64,000 bases of DNA from Pseudacidovorax sp. (GCF_017991995.1 NZ_JAGOPN010000012.1:143188-207187); one strand, 5' to 3'; counted from the stretch's first letter, positions 42,651 to 51,346 are shown. The notes: generated by a model not told the origin, from the sequence alone. Numbers and translations: made by a program.

Positions 42651-44108
42651 TCAGGCAAGGGCAGGCGCGGGCAGTTCCAGCGCCTGCGCATGGCGGGCCA
42701 GCACGGCCGCGCGCTGCGGCCGGCCGTTGGCAGTGGCCATGCCGGACTCGGCCGTGAATGGGGCGACGGCGCGGGCCCAGCGCTGGACGCGCGCGTAATC
42801 GGGCAGGTGCGCATTGGCGGCATCGACGGCCGCCTGCAGCCAGGCATCGTCGGCATCGGCCGCCAGCGGCCAGAGCACCGCCGACAGCGCCGGCTGTCCA
42901 TCGCCGAAGACCACCGCCTGGCCGATGGCGGGATGGCCGCGCAAGGCGGTCTCCACCCACTCGGGCGAGACGTTGCGGCCGAAGGCGGTGATCAGCAGGT
43001 TCTTCTTGCGGCCATCCACGTGCAGGAAGCCGTCGGCATCCAGATGCCCCAGATCGCCCGTCGGCCACCATTCGCCGGGCGCGCGCGCATCGCCCAGGTA
43101 GCCGGCGAACAGGCTGCCGGCCACCTCGATCTCGCCATCGGCCGCGATGCGCAGGCGGGCATGGGGCAGCGCAGCGCCGGCGCTGCCCGGCCGGTCGCAG
43201 CCGGGCAGGTTGAGTGTCTGCACCGAGGCACCTTCGGACAGGCCATACCCCTCGTAGGCCGGTATGCCCAGCGAACGCGCAGCCTGCACCAGGCCCACGC
43301 CGACCGCGGCGCCGCCCACGGCCACCAGCTTGAGCGACTCGGGTGCGCGCTGCCGCGTCTGCGCCAGATAGCCCGCCCAGGCCCGCAGCATCTGCGGCAG
43401 CAGGATCAGGCTGTTCGGCTGGTGCCGGACCACGGCGGCGTGGAAGGCGGCGACATCGAAGCTGGACGAACCCGTGAGTCCCACATCCTGCAGGGGCAAC
43501 ACGATGCAGCTGGCACCGGCCGTCAGGGGCGCCATCAGTCCGGCGATGTTCTCCAGCAGCACGGCGAAGGGCAGCGCGCACAGGTGGCGTTGCACCTGCA
43601 GCGGCACCATGGCCACCACCAGGCCATCGGCCACGCGCTGCATGGACGCGGCCGTCAGGCACACGCCCTTGGGTGCGCCCGTGGTGCCCGAGGTGAAGGT
43701 GATCTTGGCCGTGCCCGGCGGCATGGACACCTTGCGCGCGGGCAGGCGCAGCATCGTGAAGGGCTGGCCGGCGATCTCGCACGGCACGGCCGGCGCCTGC
43801 GGCCAGCGGGCGGCCACGGGCGGAAGGGTGAGCACGGTGTCCACGCCCGACGCGCCGATGGCATGAGCGATCTGCTCCGGCGTGAAGAAGGCGGGCAGCG
43901 GCACATGCACGATGCCGGCCCGCAGCGCGGCCCGGTCGGCGATCACCCAGGCGGGCGAGTTGTCCATGAGCGTGGCCAGCACGCGGGTGCCCTGCGCGGC
44001 CAGTCGCTGCGCGAGCGAGGCGGCCTGGGCATCGACGTCGGCCGCGCGCCAGGTGCGGATGCCGTCGTCGAGGGCGATGGCCTGCGGGTCATGCGAAGTG
44101 GCGGTCAT
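42651..44108 (-). CDS. AMP-dependent acyl-adenylating enzyme (ANL superfamily), A10 lysine absent
   Basis: A 485-aa adenylate-forming enzyme. The P-loop FTSGTTGAPKGVCL is near residue 138, A5 is AYEGYGLSEGASVQ, and A7/A8 read WWPTGDLGHLDADGFLHVDGRKKNLLI. It is shorter than long-chain acyl-CoA synthetases, with a reduced C-terminal domain. At the A10 position, where a catalytic Lys is usual, the sequence is TANGRPQR, and no Lys follows. It should activate a carboxylic acid as an acyl-adenylate; whether it then makes a CoA ester or hands the acyl group to the GNAT-like partner is open. Its start overlaps the hemolysin-family stop (ATGA). Confidence 0.88.
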   Translation of the reverse strand: MTATSHDPQAIALDDGIRTWRAADVDAQAASLAQRLAAQGTRVLATLMDNSPAWVIADRAALRAGIVHVPLPAFFTPEQIAHAIGASGVDTVLTLPPVAARWPQAPAVPCEIAGQPFTMLRLPARKVSMPPGTAKITFTSGTTGAPKGVCLTAASMQRVADGLVVAMVPLQVQRHLCALPFAVLLENIAGLMAPLTAGASCIVLPLQDVGLTGSSSFDVAAFHAAVVRHQPNSLILLPQMLRAWAGYLAQTRQRAPESLKLVAVGGAAVGVGLVQAARSLGIPAYEGYGLSEGASVQTLNLPGCDRPGSAGAALPHARLRIAADGEIEVAGSLFAGYLGDARAPGEWWPTGDLGHLDADGFLHVDGRKKNLLITAFGRNVSPEWVETALRGHPAIGQAVVFGDGQPALSAVLWPLAADADDAWLQAAVDAANAHLPDYARVQRWARAVAPFTAESGMATANGRPQRAAVLARHAQALELPAPALA

Positions 44109-44758
44109 GCGCGGCCTCCGGCGGCAAGGCGGGCGCGGCGCGTCATGAAGTGCCGCAGGGCGCGCCGCAGGTGGATGGCCATCACCACCGGCTCGTGGTC
44201 GTAGTAGCTGCCCCAGCAGCGGGCCTGGTCGCCCAGCGCATCGGGCACGGCGCGGCCCAGCGTGAGCGGGGCCACGCCCAGGCGTACGAGCATCGCGCGC
44301 AGTTCCTGCGTGACGGTGCCCACGACCCAGTCGAAGCCCTCGCCGATCAGGTAGGGCCCGAGCAGCTGCACCAGGCGGCGGCCTTCGCCACCACGCGGGG
44401 CGGCGAGGTTGCCGACCTCCACGATGCCCGCACGGTCCACGGGGCGGCCGGCATGCGCGGCAATGAGCGACTCGACGGGCGCGTCAAGGTACTGCTCCAG
44501 GAAGAGCGGACCTTCATCCGCCCGACGGTAGCCCACCGCGGCAAGCACATGGCTGCCCTCGCGCAGAGCCAGCAGCATGGGCGCGAAGGCCGGCACCAGG
44601 GCGCCATAGCGCTGGGCATACATCTCGCGGATGCTCTGCTCCACCGCGGCACGTTGCGGGTCGGCCTCCGGATGCCGCGTGAGATGGCCCGCCACGGGAA
44701 AGGCGGAGGGGATCGGCGATGTCGGCATGGCATCGCCCAGAGGAGAGAACAGGCGCAT
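44105..44758 (-). CDS. Thermostable-hemolysin family protein (GNAT-like fold)
   Basis: A 217-aa protein from the ATG at 44758 (an ATG at 44728 is possible; the Shine-Dalgarno is weak). It matches the thermostable hemolysin family named after Vibrio proteins: AVEQSIREMYAQRYGALVPAFAPMLLAL, PLFLEQYLDAPVESLIA and especially IVEVGNLAAPRGGEGRRLVQLLGPYL. The fold is related to GNAT acyltransferases and acyl-homoserine-lactone synthases, so an acyl-transfer role is more likely than membrane lysis. No signal peptide is seen. It is the first gene of the operon ligase-diiron protein-SDR-TPR, immediately behind a TTAA-box promoter region. Confidence 0.85.
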   Translation of the reverse strand: MRLFSPLGDAMPTSPIPSAFPVAGHLTRHPEADPQRAAVEQSIREMYAQRYGALVPAFAPMLLALREGSHVLAAVGYRRADEGPLFLEQYLDAPVESLIAAHAGRPVDRAGIVEVGNLAAPRGGEGRRLVQLLGPYLIGEGFDWVVGTVTQELRAMLVRLGVAPLTLGRAVPDALGDQARCWGSYYDHEPVVMAIHLRRALRHFMTRRARLAAGGRA

Positions 44759-44831
44759 GGGTGGTCCGTGTCGCGGCGGCAGAAAAGCCACTGCGCAGGT
44801 TGACGAATGGCCGTGATGGTCTGCGGACGCG

Positions 44832-44848
44832 CTTAACGCCAAATTAAG
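44832..44848 (-). promoter_or_regulatory. TTAA-repeat box, probable OmpR-family operator of the hemolysin-family operon
   Basis: CTTAA (44832-44836) and TTAAG (44844-44848) form an inverted repeat with a 7-base spacer; read as direct TTAA repeats they have an 11-base period, one helical turn. This is the spacing of PmrA/QseB-type boxes. TTAA is rare in this GC-rich DNA. The box lies about 75-90 bases upstream of the first gene of the operon. Binding by the response regulator encoded at 38.2 kb is inferred. Confidence 0.5.
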
Positions 44849-44890
44849 TGCGGGGCGGCGTTCCGCGCCCTTTGCTGACCGGCAGATGAC

Positions 44891-45712
44891 TCAGAAATGG
44901 CCCGTGAGGCCCAGCGTGCCGGTGATGGTGCGGACCGCCGGCTGCTGGTCGTCCCGCGCGCGGACCACCCCGGCCGCCAGGTCCCAGCGCGGGCCCAGGC
45001 TGTAGACCACACCGAGCTCGGCATAGCGCGTGCGCTGGCGCGTCGCGTCGACGCCCTGGCGCTGCTGCAGGCCCACATCGGCGGCCAGCTTCCAGTCGTC
45101 GGCGATGTTCCAGACCAGCGCCATGGACAGGCGCCGGTTGATGGCGCCGGCCGTCGGATCGATGTCGCGCTGGCGGCCCCACGCATAGTTGACGTGCAGG
45201 GCGCCGAAGGGCAGCTGCTGGCTCAGCAGCAGCGTCACTTGGCCCGAGCTGCGGCCGTCGCCCAGGCCTCGCGCCTCGCGGCGGCTGCTCACGGGCGCGA
45301 CGAACTCGGGCTTGAGGCCGAGGCTGGTGCCGGTGGCCTCGTTCTCGTAGAAGCGCCACTTGAGGCCCAGGGCCGTGTTGCCCCAGCCGCTCGTGCGGCT
45401 GCCGTCGGCCTGCATGCGCAGGAAGGTGGGCGCGGCATAGAGGTCGACGGTGTCGGTGAGGCCATAGGTGTAGGTGGCCGCGAGGCTGTCGCCGGTCTGG
45501 CGCGCCGGGCCGGCGGACCGACGGGCGCGTGCGGCGGCCAGTTCGATCTGCTGCACGCCGGCGCCCTGGGTGCCGGTGTCGTCGGTGATCAGCGGCTGCA
45601 TGGCCTGCGCGGCCAAGCCGGGCAGCAGCAATGTCAGCGCCACAAGGCTTGTGCGCCGCCCTGGCGTCGATCGCAGCGGCGAGGCCGCCGGCAGGTTCTG
45701 GGTGTTCTTCAT
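44891..45712 (-). CDS. Putative outer-membrane beta-barrel protein (transporter/MetA-pathway-like family)
   Basis: A 273-aa exported protein. A signal peptide covers about residues 1-38 (RRTSLVALTLLLPGLAAQAM). The mature part opens QPLITDDTGTQGAGVQQIELA and continues as alternating amphipathic strands (SLAATYTYGLTDTVDLYAAPTFL, NTALGLKWRFYENEATG, ALHVNYAWGR, LSMALVWNIADDWKLAADVGL), ending TITGTLGLTGHF with the C-terminal Phe typical of outer-membrane proteins. Relatives are annotated transporter or phenol-degradation MetA-like porins; the cargo is unknown. It lies directly upstream of the hemolysin-family operon on the same strand with 132 bases between. Confidence 0.75.
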   Translation of the reverse strand: MKNTQNLPAASPLRSTPGRRTSLVALTLLLPGLAAQAMQPLITDDTGTQGAGVQQIELAAARARRSAGPARQTGDSLAATYTYGLTDTVDLYAAPTFLRMQADGSRTSGWGNTALGLKWRFYENEATGTSLGLKPEFVAPVSSRREARGLGDGRSSGQVTLLLSQQLPFGALHVNYAWGRQRDIDPTAGAINRRLSMALVWNIADDWKLAADVGLQQRQGVDATRQRTRYAELGVVYSLGPRWDLAAGVVRARDDQQPAVRTITGTLGLTGHF

Positions 45713-45919
45713 CGTGGTCGGGACAAGCGCTGCGCATTGGACGCAGGAGGAGTGAACTCTTCATGAATCCGGCTTCTGCGACATGGCCGCGCCTGCCCAG
45801 GAGGGCGCGTCACCTTGGCTACAGCAAAGCCCCTTCGACGGGGCCTCCACCGATTGCCGCGCGGCCCCGCGTCCCGCCTAATGGCCGGCCTTACGAAGCA
45901 AGACCCGGAGACCTCTTCC

Positions 45920-46897
45920 ATGCACCGTCGCCCCCTCCTCGGCGCGCTCATGCTCGCCGCCCTCGGCACTGCCGCCCTGAGCGCGCAGGCCCAGCAGGCC
46001 ACACGCGCCTTCCCCGAGAAACCCATCCGCCTCGTCATCGCCTTCCCGGCCGGCGGTCCGACCGACATCACCATGCGCCAGCTGGCCGAGAACGCCAGCA
46101 AGGTGCTGGGCCAGCCGGTCATCATCGACAACAAGCCCGGTGCCGGCGGCACGCTGCCCGCGCAGCAGCTGCAGACCGTGCAGCCCGACGGCTACACGCT
46201 GGCGCAGATTCCGCTGGGCGTATTCCGCCTGGGCTACACCACCAAGATCAACTGGGACCCGATCAAGGACATCAGCTACGTGCTGAACGTCACCGGCTAC
46301 GCCTTCGGCATCGTGGTGCCCGCCGACAGCCCGTTCAAGAACTGGACCGACTTCGTGGCCTATGCCAAGGCCAATCCGGGCAAGCTCACCTACGGCTCCA
46401 CCGGCACGCTCACCAGCCCGCACCTGACCACCGAGCTGGTGGCGCAGCGCGCCGGCATCCAGCTGCAGCACGTGCCCTACAAGGGCAGCGCCGACCTCAC
46501 GCTGGCGCTGATGAGCGGCCAGCTGATGGCCGGCGCCGACAGCACCGGCTGGGCGCCCTATGTGGAGTCCGGCAAGATGCGCGTGCTCAACACCTGGGGC
46601 GACAAGCGCCTCGCGCGCTTCCCGGATGCGCCCACGCTCAAGGAGCTGGGCTACGACATCGTGCAGAACTCGCCCTTCGGCATCGGCGCCCCGCGCGGCA
46701 CGCCACCCGAGGTGGTCAAGAAGCTGCACGACGCCTTCAAGCAGGCGATGGAAGAACCCAGCTACCTGGCCTCGCTCGCCAAGTACGACATGGTGCCGAT
46801 CTACATGGGCAGCGCCGACTACACCCGCTTCGCCCGCGAGACGGTGGAGCGCGAGAAGGCCGTGATCGACAAGCTGGGGCTGGGCAAGCCGCAGTGA
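45920..46897 (+). CDS. Bug-family tripartite tricarboxylate transporter substrate-binding protein
   Basis: A 325-aa periplasmic binding protein. The signal peptide is about residues 1-25 (RRPLLGALMLAALGTAALSAQAQ). Family landmarks are FPEKPIRLVIAFPAGGPTDITMR, ENASKVLGQPVIIDNKPGAGGTLPAQ and LTYGSTGTLTSPHLTTEL, then VPYKGSADLTLALMSGQL. GGAG stands about 10 bases before the ATG at 45920. The gene is divergent from the outer-membrane protein gene across about 200 bases and converges on the aldehyde dehydrogenase. No membrane partners are encoded nearby and the ligand is unknown. Confidence 0.9.
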   Translation: MHRRPLLGALMLAALGTAALSAQAQQATRAFPEKPIRLVIAFPAGGPTDITMRQLAENASKVLGQPVIIDNKPGAGGTLPAQQLQTVQPDGYTLAQIPLGVFRLGYTTKINWDPIKDISYVLNVTGYAFGIVVPADSPFKNWTDFVAYAKANPGKLTYGSTGTLTSPHLTTELVAQRAGIQLQHVPYKGSADLTLALMSGQLMAGADSTGWAPYVESGKMRVLNTWGDKRLARFPDAPTLKELGYDIVQNSPFGIGAPRGTPPEVVKKLHDAFKQAMEEPSYLASLAKYDMVPIYMGSADYTRFARETVEREKAVIDKLGLGKPQ

Positions 46898-46910
46898 GCG
46901 TGACGCCATA

Positions 46911-46943
46911 AACAGAAAGGGCCGCGATGCGGCCCTTTCTGTT
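46911..46943. terminator. Perfect bidirectional terminator hairpin
   Basis: Fifteen-base arms, AACAGAAAGGGCCGC (46911-46925) and its exact complement (46929-46943), flank a 3-base loop. It lies between the stops of two convergent genes and serves both. The stem ends in a CCCTTTCTGTT run on either strand. Confidence 0.85.
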
Positions 46944-46961
46944 GGTGAGCGATGGGGTCGC

Positions 46962-48404
46962 TCAGGCTGCCATGATGGTCACGGACTTGGTGTTGAGGTA
47001 AGCCTCCACGGCCTCCGGGCCGCCCTCGGAGCCGTAGCCGGAATCCTTGACGCCACCGAAGGGCATCTCGGGCGTGGGCGTGGCGGGCTGGTTGATCCAG
47101 ACCATGCCGGCCTCGATGCGCTGCGACAGCAGGTGCGCGTTCTTGATCGAGCGCGTGTACGCATACGAGGACAGGCCGAAGGGCAGGCGGTTGGCTTCGG
47201 CGATGGCGTCCTCGAGCGCGTCGAAGCCGCGGATGGCCGCCACGGGGCCGAAGGGCTCGTCGTTGAACACCGAGGCGTCCAGCGGCACGTCGTCCAGCAC
47301 GGTGGGCGCGAAGAAGTTGCCTTCGCTGCCGATGCGCTCGCCGCCGGCCACCACCTTGGCGCCCTTGGCGCGCGCGTCCTGCACCACGTTGGCCATGGCC
47401 GTCAGGCGGCGCGAATTGGCCAGCGGGCCCATCGACGTGCCTTCGGCGAGGCCGTCGCCGACCTTCAGGCCCTGCGCATGCTTGACCAGCGCGGCGGTGA
47501 ACTCGGCCTTGATGCTGTTGTGCACCAGGAAGCGCGTGGGCGAGATGCAGACCTGGCCGGCATTGCGGAACTTGGCGGCACCGGCGGCCTTGACGGCCAG
47601 GGCGATGTCGGCGTCGTCGGCCACGATCACCGGCGCATGGCCGCCCAGTTCCATGGTGGCGCGCTTCATGTGCTGGCCGGCCATCGCGGCCAGTTGCTTG
47701 CCCACCGGGGTGGAGCCGGTGAAGGTGATCTTGCGGATCACCGGATGCGGGATCAGGTAGCTGGAGATCTCGGCCGGATCACCGAACACCAGGCCGACCA
47801 CGCCGGCCGGCACGCCGGCGTCGACGAAGGCCTTGATCAGGGCGGCGGGCGAGGCGGGCGTCTCTTCGGGCGCCTTCACCAGGAAGGAGCAGCCGGCGGC
47901 CAGCGCGGCGCCCAGCTTGCGCACCACCTGGTTGATGGGGAAGTTCCAGGGCGTGAAGGCCGCGACGGGGCCGACCGGCTCCTTGATGACCAGCGACTGC
48001 GCGGCCAGGTTGCGCGAGGGCACGATGCGGCCGTACACGCGGCGGCCTTCGTCGGCGAACCATTCGATGATGTCGGCGGCGGCCACGACTTCGATGCGGG
48101 CCTCGGCCAGGGGCTTGCCCTGTTCCTGCGTCAGCAGCGGCGCGATCTCGTTGGCGCGCTCGCGCACCAGGCCCGCGGCCTTGCGCATGAGGGCGGCGCG
48201 CTCGTGCGCCGGCGTGAAGCGCCAGGCTTCGAAGCCCTTCTGCGCGGCGGCCAGGGCGCGGTCCAGGTCCTCCTTGCCCGCATGGGCCACCTTGCCGATG
48301 GGCTGGCCGGTGGCCGGGTTGATCACGTCCAGAGTCTTGCCGCTGGCGGCATCGACCCATTCGTTGGCGATCAGGAGCTGGGTGTTGGGATAGGAAGCGG
48401 TCAT
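46962..48404 (-). CDS. NAD(P)-dependent succinate-semialdehyde dehydrogenase-like aldehyde dehydrogenase
   Basis: A 480-aa aldehyde dehydrogenase of the GabD-like group. The cofactor and active-site blocks are [54 protein letters not shown], the general base in [11 protein letters not shown], and the nucleophile Cys286 in [12 protein letters not shown]. The C-terminal [26 protein letters not shown] is typical of the semialdehyde subgroup. It oxidises a small aldehyde to an acid, most often succinate semialdehyde; the true substrate is unproven. The ATG at 48404 is fixed by the family start. It diverges from a TetR gene across 197 bases and may be regulated by it. Confidence 0.9.
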   Translation of the reverse strand: MTASYPNTQLLIANEWVDAASGKTLDVINPATGQPIGKVAHAGKEDLDRALAAAQKGFEAWRFTPAHERAALMRKAAGLVRERANEIAPLLTQEQGKPLAEARIEVVAAADIIEWFADEGRRVYGRIVPSRNLAAQSLVIKEPVGPVAAFTPWNFPINQVVRKLGAALAAGCSFLVKAPEETPASPAALIKAFVDAGVPAGVVGLVFGDPAEISSYLIPHPVIRKITFTGSTPVGKQLAAMAGQHMKRATMELGGHAPVIVADDADIALAVKAAGAAKFRNAGQVCISPTRFLVHNSIKAEFTAALVKHAQGLKVGDGLAEGTSMGPLANSRRLTAMANVVQDARAKGAKVVAGGERIGSEGNFFAPTVLDDVPLDASVFNDEPFGPVAAIRGFDALEDAIAEANRLPFGLSSYAYTRSIKNAHLLSQRIEAGMVWINQPATPTPEMPFGGVKDSGYGSEGGPEAVEAYLNTKSVTIMAA

Positions 48405-48601
48405 GCGCGTCGTCGTCCTTGGTGGTCGGTCGGGAGGAGCGGCAGGGGCCAGGGCCGAGAGGCTCGGCGAAGTGCCGCAAGGCGGGAGAGAACGAACAAT
48501 GCTACCCGCTCGCCACGCCGGTCGCAGAGCCGCGCGCGCAAGTCCGGGCGGCACGAGGCCCCGCGGATAATCGCCTCCCCCTTCTTCCCGCCCCCTTCGC
48601 C

Positions 48602-49249
48602 ATGACCGCACGCCGCGCCGCAGCCCCCGTCGCCGACGACAGCTCGCACAACGCGGCCCGGCAGGCCATCCTGGAGGCAGCCCGCGCCGAGTTCGCGGCC
48701 AAGGGCCTGGCCGGTGCCCGCGTCAACGAGATCGCGGCACGGGCGGGCGTGAACAAGCAGCTGCTGTACTACTACTTCGGCAACAAGGAAGACCTCTACC
48801 GCACCGCCCTGGAAGCGGTCTACGCCGAGATCCGTTCGCTGGAGCGGGACCTGCACCTCGGCGACATGGAACCCACCGCCGCCATGGCGGCGCTCATCGG
48901 CTTCTCCTTCGACTACCTGGCCCGCCACCCCGACTTCATCGGGCTGCTCAACCACGAGAACGCGCACGGCGCCGCCCATGTGCGCGACTCGGCGGCGATC
49001 CGCGACACCAACTCCCCGCTGATCGAGCTCATCGCCCAGACGCTCGCGCGCGGCATGGCGGCGGGCGTCTTCCGCGCCGGCATCGATGCGGTGGAGCTGT
49101 ACGTGTCGGTTGCCGGCATGTCGTACTTCTTCTTCTCGAACCGGTTGACCCTGTCCTCCATCTTCGGCCGCGACCTGTGCGAGGGCGGGGCCGTCGAGTC
49201 CTACCGCGCCCATGTGGTGAGCTTTGCCATGGCCGGGCTGCGCCCCTGA
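48602..49249 (+). CDS. TetR/AcrR family transcriptional regulator
   Basis: A 215-aa regulator. The N-terminal helix-turn-helix is textbook: [56 protein letters not shown] at about residues 19-74. The C-terminal ligand domain has [28 protein letters not shown] and [18 protein letters not shown], as in a TetR C-terminal group common in catabolic operons. A perfect TCAACC-N4-GGTTGA palindrome 66 bases after its stop overlaps the -35 box of the downstream operon and is the likely binding site. It could also act on the divergent aldehyde dehydrogenase gene, but no copy of that palindrome was seen there. Confidence 0.92.
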   Translation: MTARRAAAPVADDSSHNAARQAILEAARAEFAAKGLAGARVNEIAARAGVNKQLLYYYFGNKEDLYRTALEAVYAEIRSLERDLHLGDMEPTAAMAALIGFSFDYLARHPDFIGLLNHENAHGAAHVRDSAAIRDTNSPLIELIAQTLARGMAAGVFRAGIDAVELYVSVAGMSYFFFSNRLTLSSIFGRDLCEGGAVESYRAHVVSFAMAGLRP

Positions 49250-49253
49250 AGGT

Positions 49254-49272
49254 GCCCCCTGCTGGCGGGGGC
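49254..49272 (+). terminator. GC-rich hairpin after the TetR gene
   Basis: GCCCCC (49254-49259) pairs with GGGGGC (49267-49272) over a 7-base loop, five bases after the TetR stop. There is no T-run, so it is at best a weak terminator, but it separates the regulator from the promoter that follows. Confidence 0.35.
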
Positions 49273-49314
49273 CCCGCGGGCCTGCAGCCGGCCCCACCTG
49301 CCATTCGCCCATTT

Positions 49315-49330
49315 TCAACCAAACGGTTGA
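49315..49330. promoter_or_regulatory. TetR-type operator
   Basis: A perfect inverted repeat TCAACC (49315-49320), AAAC, GGTTGA (49325-49330). The right arm provides the first four bases of the -35 box of the next promoter, an arrangement that gives repression by steric exclusion. The neighbouring TetR-family regulator is the obvious candidate ligand. Confidence 0.8.
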
Positions 49331-49355
49331 CAGCATCGGAAGCGGTGCCTACAGT
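49327..49355 (+). promoter_or_regulatory. Sigma-70 promoter of the TetR-controlled catabolic operon
   Basis: Consensus TTGACA (49327-49332), a 17-base spacer, and TACAGT (49350-49355). This is one of the best promoter matches in the window. The transcript would begin near 49362, about 34 bases before the first start codon. Confidence 0.85.
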
Positions 49356-49395
49356 GCATCTCCAAGGCGCCGGAACCGGTGCCGCGGAGTCACCC

Positions 49396-50472
49396 ATGAG
49401 CCCAAGCCTTTCCCCCGCGGCGCCTGCGTCCGCGGCCCTGCTGGACCCCACGCAACTGCCCGAGCGCTTCGATTCGGTGGAGGCGCTGGATGCCTTCCTG
49501 GCCCGTCCGACCCAGGCCCTGGTGGACGATCTGGCCGCGGTCGAAGGCGACCTGATGATCCTGGGCGTGGCCGGCAAGATGGGCCCGACGCTGGCCCGGC
49601 TGGCCCGCAACGCCGCGCCGCACAAGCGCGTGATCGGCGTGGCCCGCTTCAGCGACCCGGCGGTGCGCGAACAGCTGGAGGCCTGGGGCGTGCACACCAT
49701 CGCCTGCGACCTGCTCGACCGCGATGCGCTGCAGGCCCTGCCGAAGGTGCCCAACATCGTCTTCGCCGCCGGCCACAAGTTCGGCGCCAAGGACAACCAG
49801 GCCCTGACCTGGGCCATGAACACCCATGTGCCGGCGCTGGTGGCCGACACCTTCCGCGAATCGCGCATCGTGGCCTTCTCCACCGGCAACATCTATCCGC
49901 TGACGCCGGTCGGGCGCCAGGGGGCCTCGGAGCTGACCCCGCCGGCGCCCATCGGCGAATACGCCCAGTCCTGCATCGGCCGCGAGCGCATGTTCCAGTA
50001 CTTCGGCGCGCGCCATGGCACGCCGGGGCGGCTGTTCCGCCTCAACTACGCCATCGACATGCGCTACGGCGTGCTGCACGACATCGCCGCCAAGGTGCAC
50101 CGGGGCGAGACCATCGACCTGGCCATGGGCCATGTGAACGTGATCTGGCAGGGCGACGCCAATGCCCAGGCGCTGCGCAGCCTGCGCCACTGCACCACGC
50201 CGCCCTCGCCCATCAACTGCACCGGCCCCGAGACCCTCTCCGTGCGCTGGCTGGTCGAGGAATTCGCCCGCCGCATGGACGTGCCGGTGCGGGTGAGCGG
50301 GCAGGAGGCGCCCACCGCCCTGCTGTCGGACACCACGCAGGCCACCCGCCTCTTCGGCTATCCCGTCGTGCCGCTGGGCGCGATGCTCGACTGGGTGGCC
50401 GACTGGGTGATCCAGCAACGCCCCAGCCTGCACAAGCCGACCAAGTTCGAGGTGCGGGATGGCGCCTTCTGA
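49396..50472 (+). CDS. NAD(P)-dependent epimerase/dehydratase family protein
   Basis: A 358-aa extended-SDR protein, first gene of the operon. The Rossmann opening is MILGVAGKMGPTLARLARN (GVAGKMG in place of the usual GATGFIG). FSTGNIYPLTPVG and IGEYAQSCIGRERMFQYF follow; the usual YxxxK is replaced by EYAQSCIGRER, so the standard Tyr-Lys pair is not evident. LFRLNYAIDMRYGVL and INCTGPETLSVRWLVEEFARRM fit sugar epimerases. A role on a sugar acid or sugar-like substrate is inferred from the enolase and DapA-type partners. The last 14 bases overlap the next gene. Confidence 0.8.
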   Translation: MSPSLSPAAPASAALLDPTQLPERFDSVEALDAFLARPTQALVDDLAAVEGDLMILGVAGKMGPTLARLARNAAPHKRVIGVARFSDPAVREQLEAWGVHTIACDLLDRDALQALPKVPNIVFAAGHKFGAKDNQALTWAMNTHVPALVADTFRESRIVAFSTGNIYPLTPVGRQGASELTPPAPIGEYAQSCIGRERMFQYFGARHGTPGRLFRLNYAIDMRYGVLHDIAAKVHRGETIDLAMGHVNVIWQGDANAQALRSLRHCTTPPSPINCTGPETLSVRWLVEEFARRMDVPVRVSGQEAPTALLSDTTQATRLFGYPVVPLGAMLDWVADWVIQQRPSLHKPTKFEVRDGAF

Positions 50473-51346
50473 GGCGACCCGCGCCGACGCCGAGCCGACG
50501 CGCGCGGTGCGGCTGGGTGACGCGGACGTGTTCGCCGGCGTGGCGCTGTCCGATGCCGCGGGCTGGAACCAGACGGCCGACGACTGGGCCTTCTTCGCGC
50601 GCCACGGCGTCGCCATCGGCCGGCGCACGGCACGCAGCGAGCTGGTGGCCACCGCGGCCGTGCTGCCCTATGGGCCCCTGGCCTGGATCTCCATGGTGCT
50701 GGTCGACCGCGATTGGCGCCATCGGGGCCTGGCCAGCGACCTGCTTCGTGAGGCCCTGGACCATCTGGACGAGCAGGGACTGACACCCGTACTCGATGCC
50801 ACGCCGGCCGGCCAGGCGGTGTACGAGCGCCTCGGCTTCCGCCCCGGCTTCGGCTTCTGCCGCTGGGCGGGCGAGGCCGGCCGACATCCTGCCTCGGTGG
50901 TGGACAGCGCGGTGCGGCCCGCCAGCGGCGACGACGAAGACGCATTGACCACCCTCGACCGCAACGCGAGCGGCCTCACGCGCGGCCTGCTGCTGCGCGA
51001 CCTGCTGGCCCGCCGCGGCACGCGGACGTGGCTGCGGGCGGGCGACGGCGGCCCTTCGGCCTTCGTCATCGCGCGCGAAGGCCGGCGGGCCTGGCAGATC
51101 GGCCCCCTGGTGGCGCCCACGAGCGCCCAGGCCCAGGCGCTGCTGCAGACCGCCCTGACCGAACTGGACGGCCCGGTCTTCATCGACGTGCCGGATGCCC
51201 ACACCGCCCTGCGCGCATGGCTCGGCGCCCAGGGCTTCGCCGTGCAGCGGCCCTTCGTGCGCATGGCGCGGGCGCAGACCCTGCCCGACTGCGTGACCCA
51301 ACCCTCGGCCGCTCTCTTTGCCGTGGCCGGCCCCGAATTCGGATGA
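50459..51346 (+). CDS. Two-domain GNAT-family N-acetyltransferase
   Basis: A 295-aa protein. The N-terminal GNAT domain (about 15-140) has WISMVLVDRDWRHRGLASDLLREALDHL, which carries the acetyl-CoA pyrophosphate loop RxxGLA, and AGQAVYERLGFRPGFGF. The C-terminal half (about 160-290) is a second, more diverged GNAT-like domain of the YitH type (FVIAREGRRAWQIGPLVAPTSAQAQALLQTAL). It acetylates an unknown amine, perhaps the pathway substrate or a toxic analogue. Translation is coupled to the epimerase gene by a 14-base overlap. Confidence 0.85.
   Translation: MAPSEATRADAEPTRAVRLGDADVFAGVALSDAAGWNQTADDWAFFARHGVAIGRRTARSELVATAAVLPYGPLAWISMVLVDRDWRHRGLASDLLREALDHLDEQGLTPVLDATPAGQAVYERLGFRPGFGFCRWAGEAGRHPASVVDSAVRPASGDDEDALTTLDRNASGLTRGLLLRDLLARRGTRTWLRAGDGGPSAFVIAREGRRAWQIGPLVAPTSAQAQALLQTALTELDGPVFIDVPDAHTALRAWLGAQGFAVQRPFVRMARAQTLPDCVTQPSAALFAVAGPEFG

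Noticed and set aside
44105..44758. Secreted haemolytic toxin
   Set aside because: The family name suggests lysis, but there is no signal peptide, the fold class is GNAT-like, and the operon partners are metabolic enzymes.
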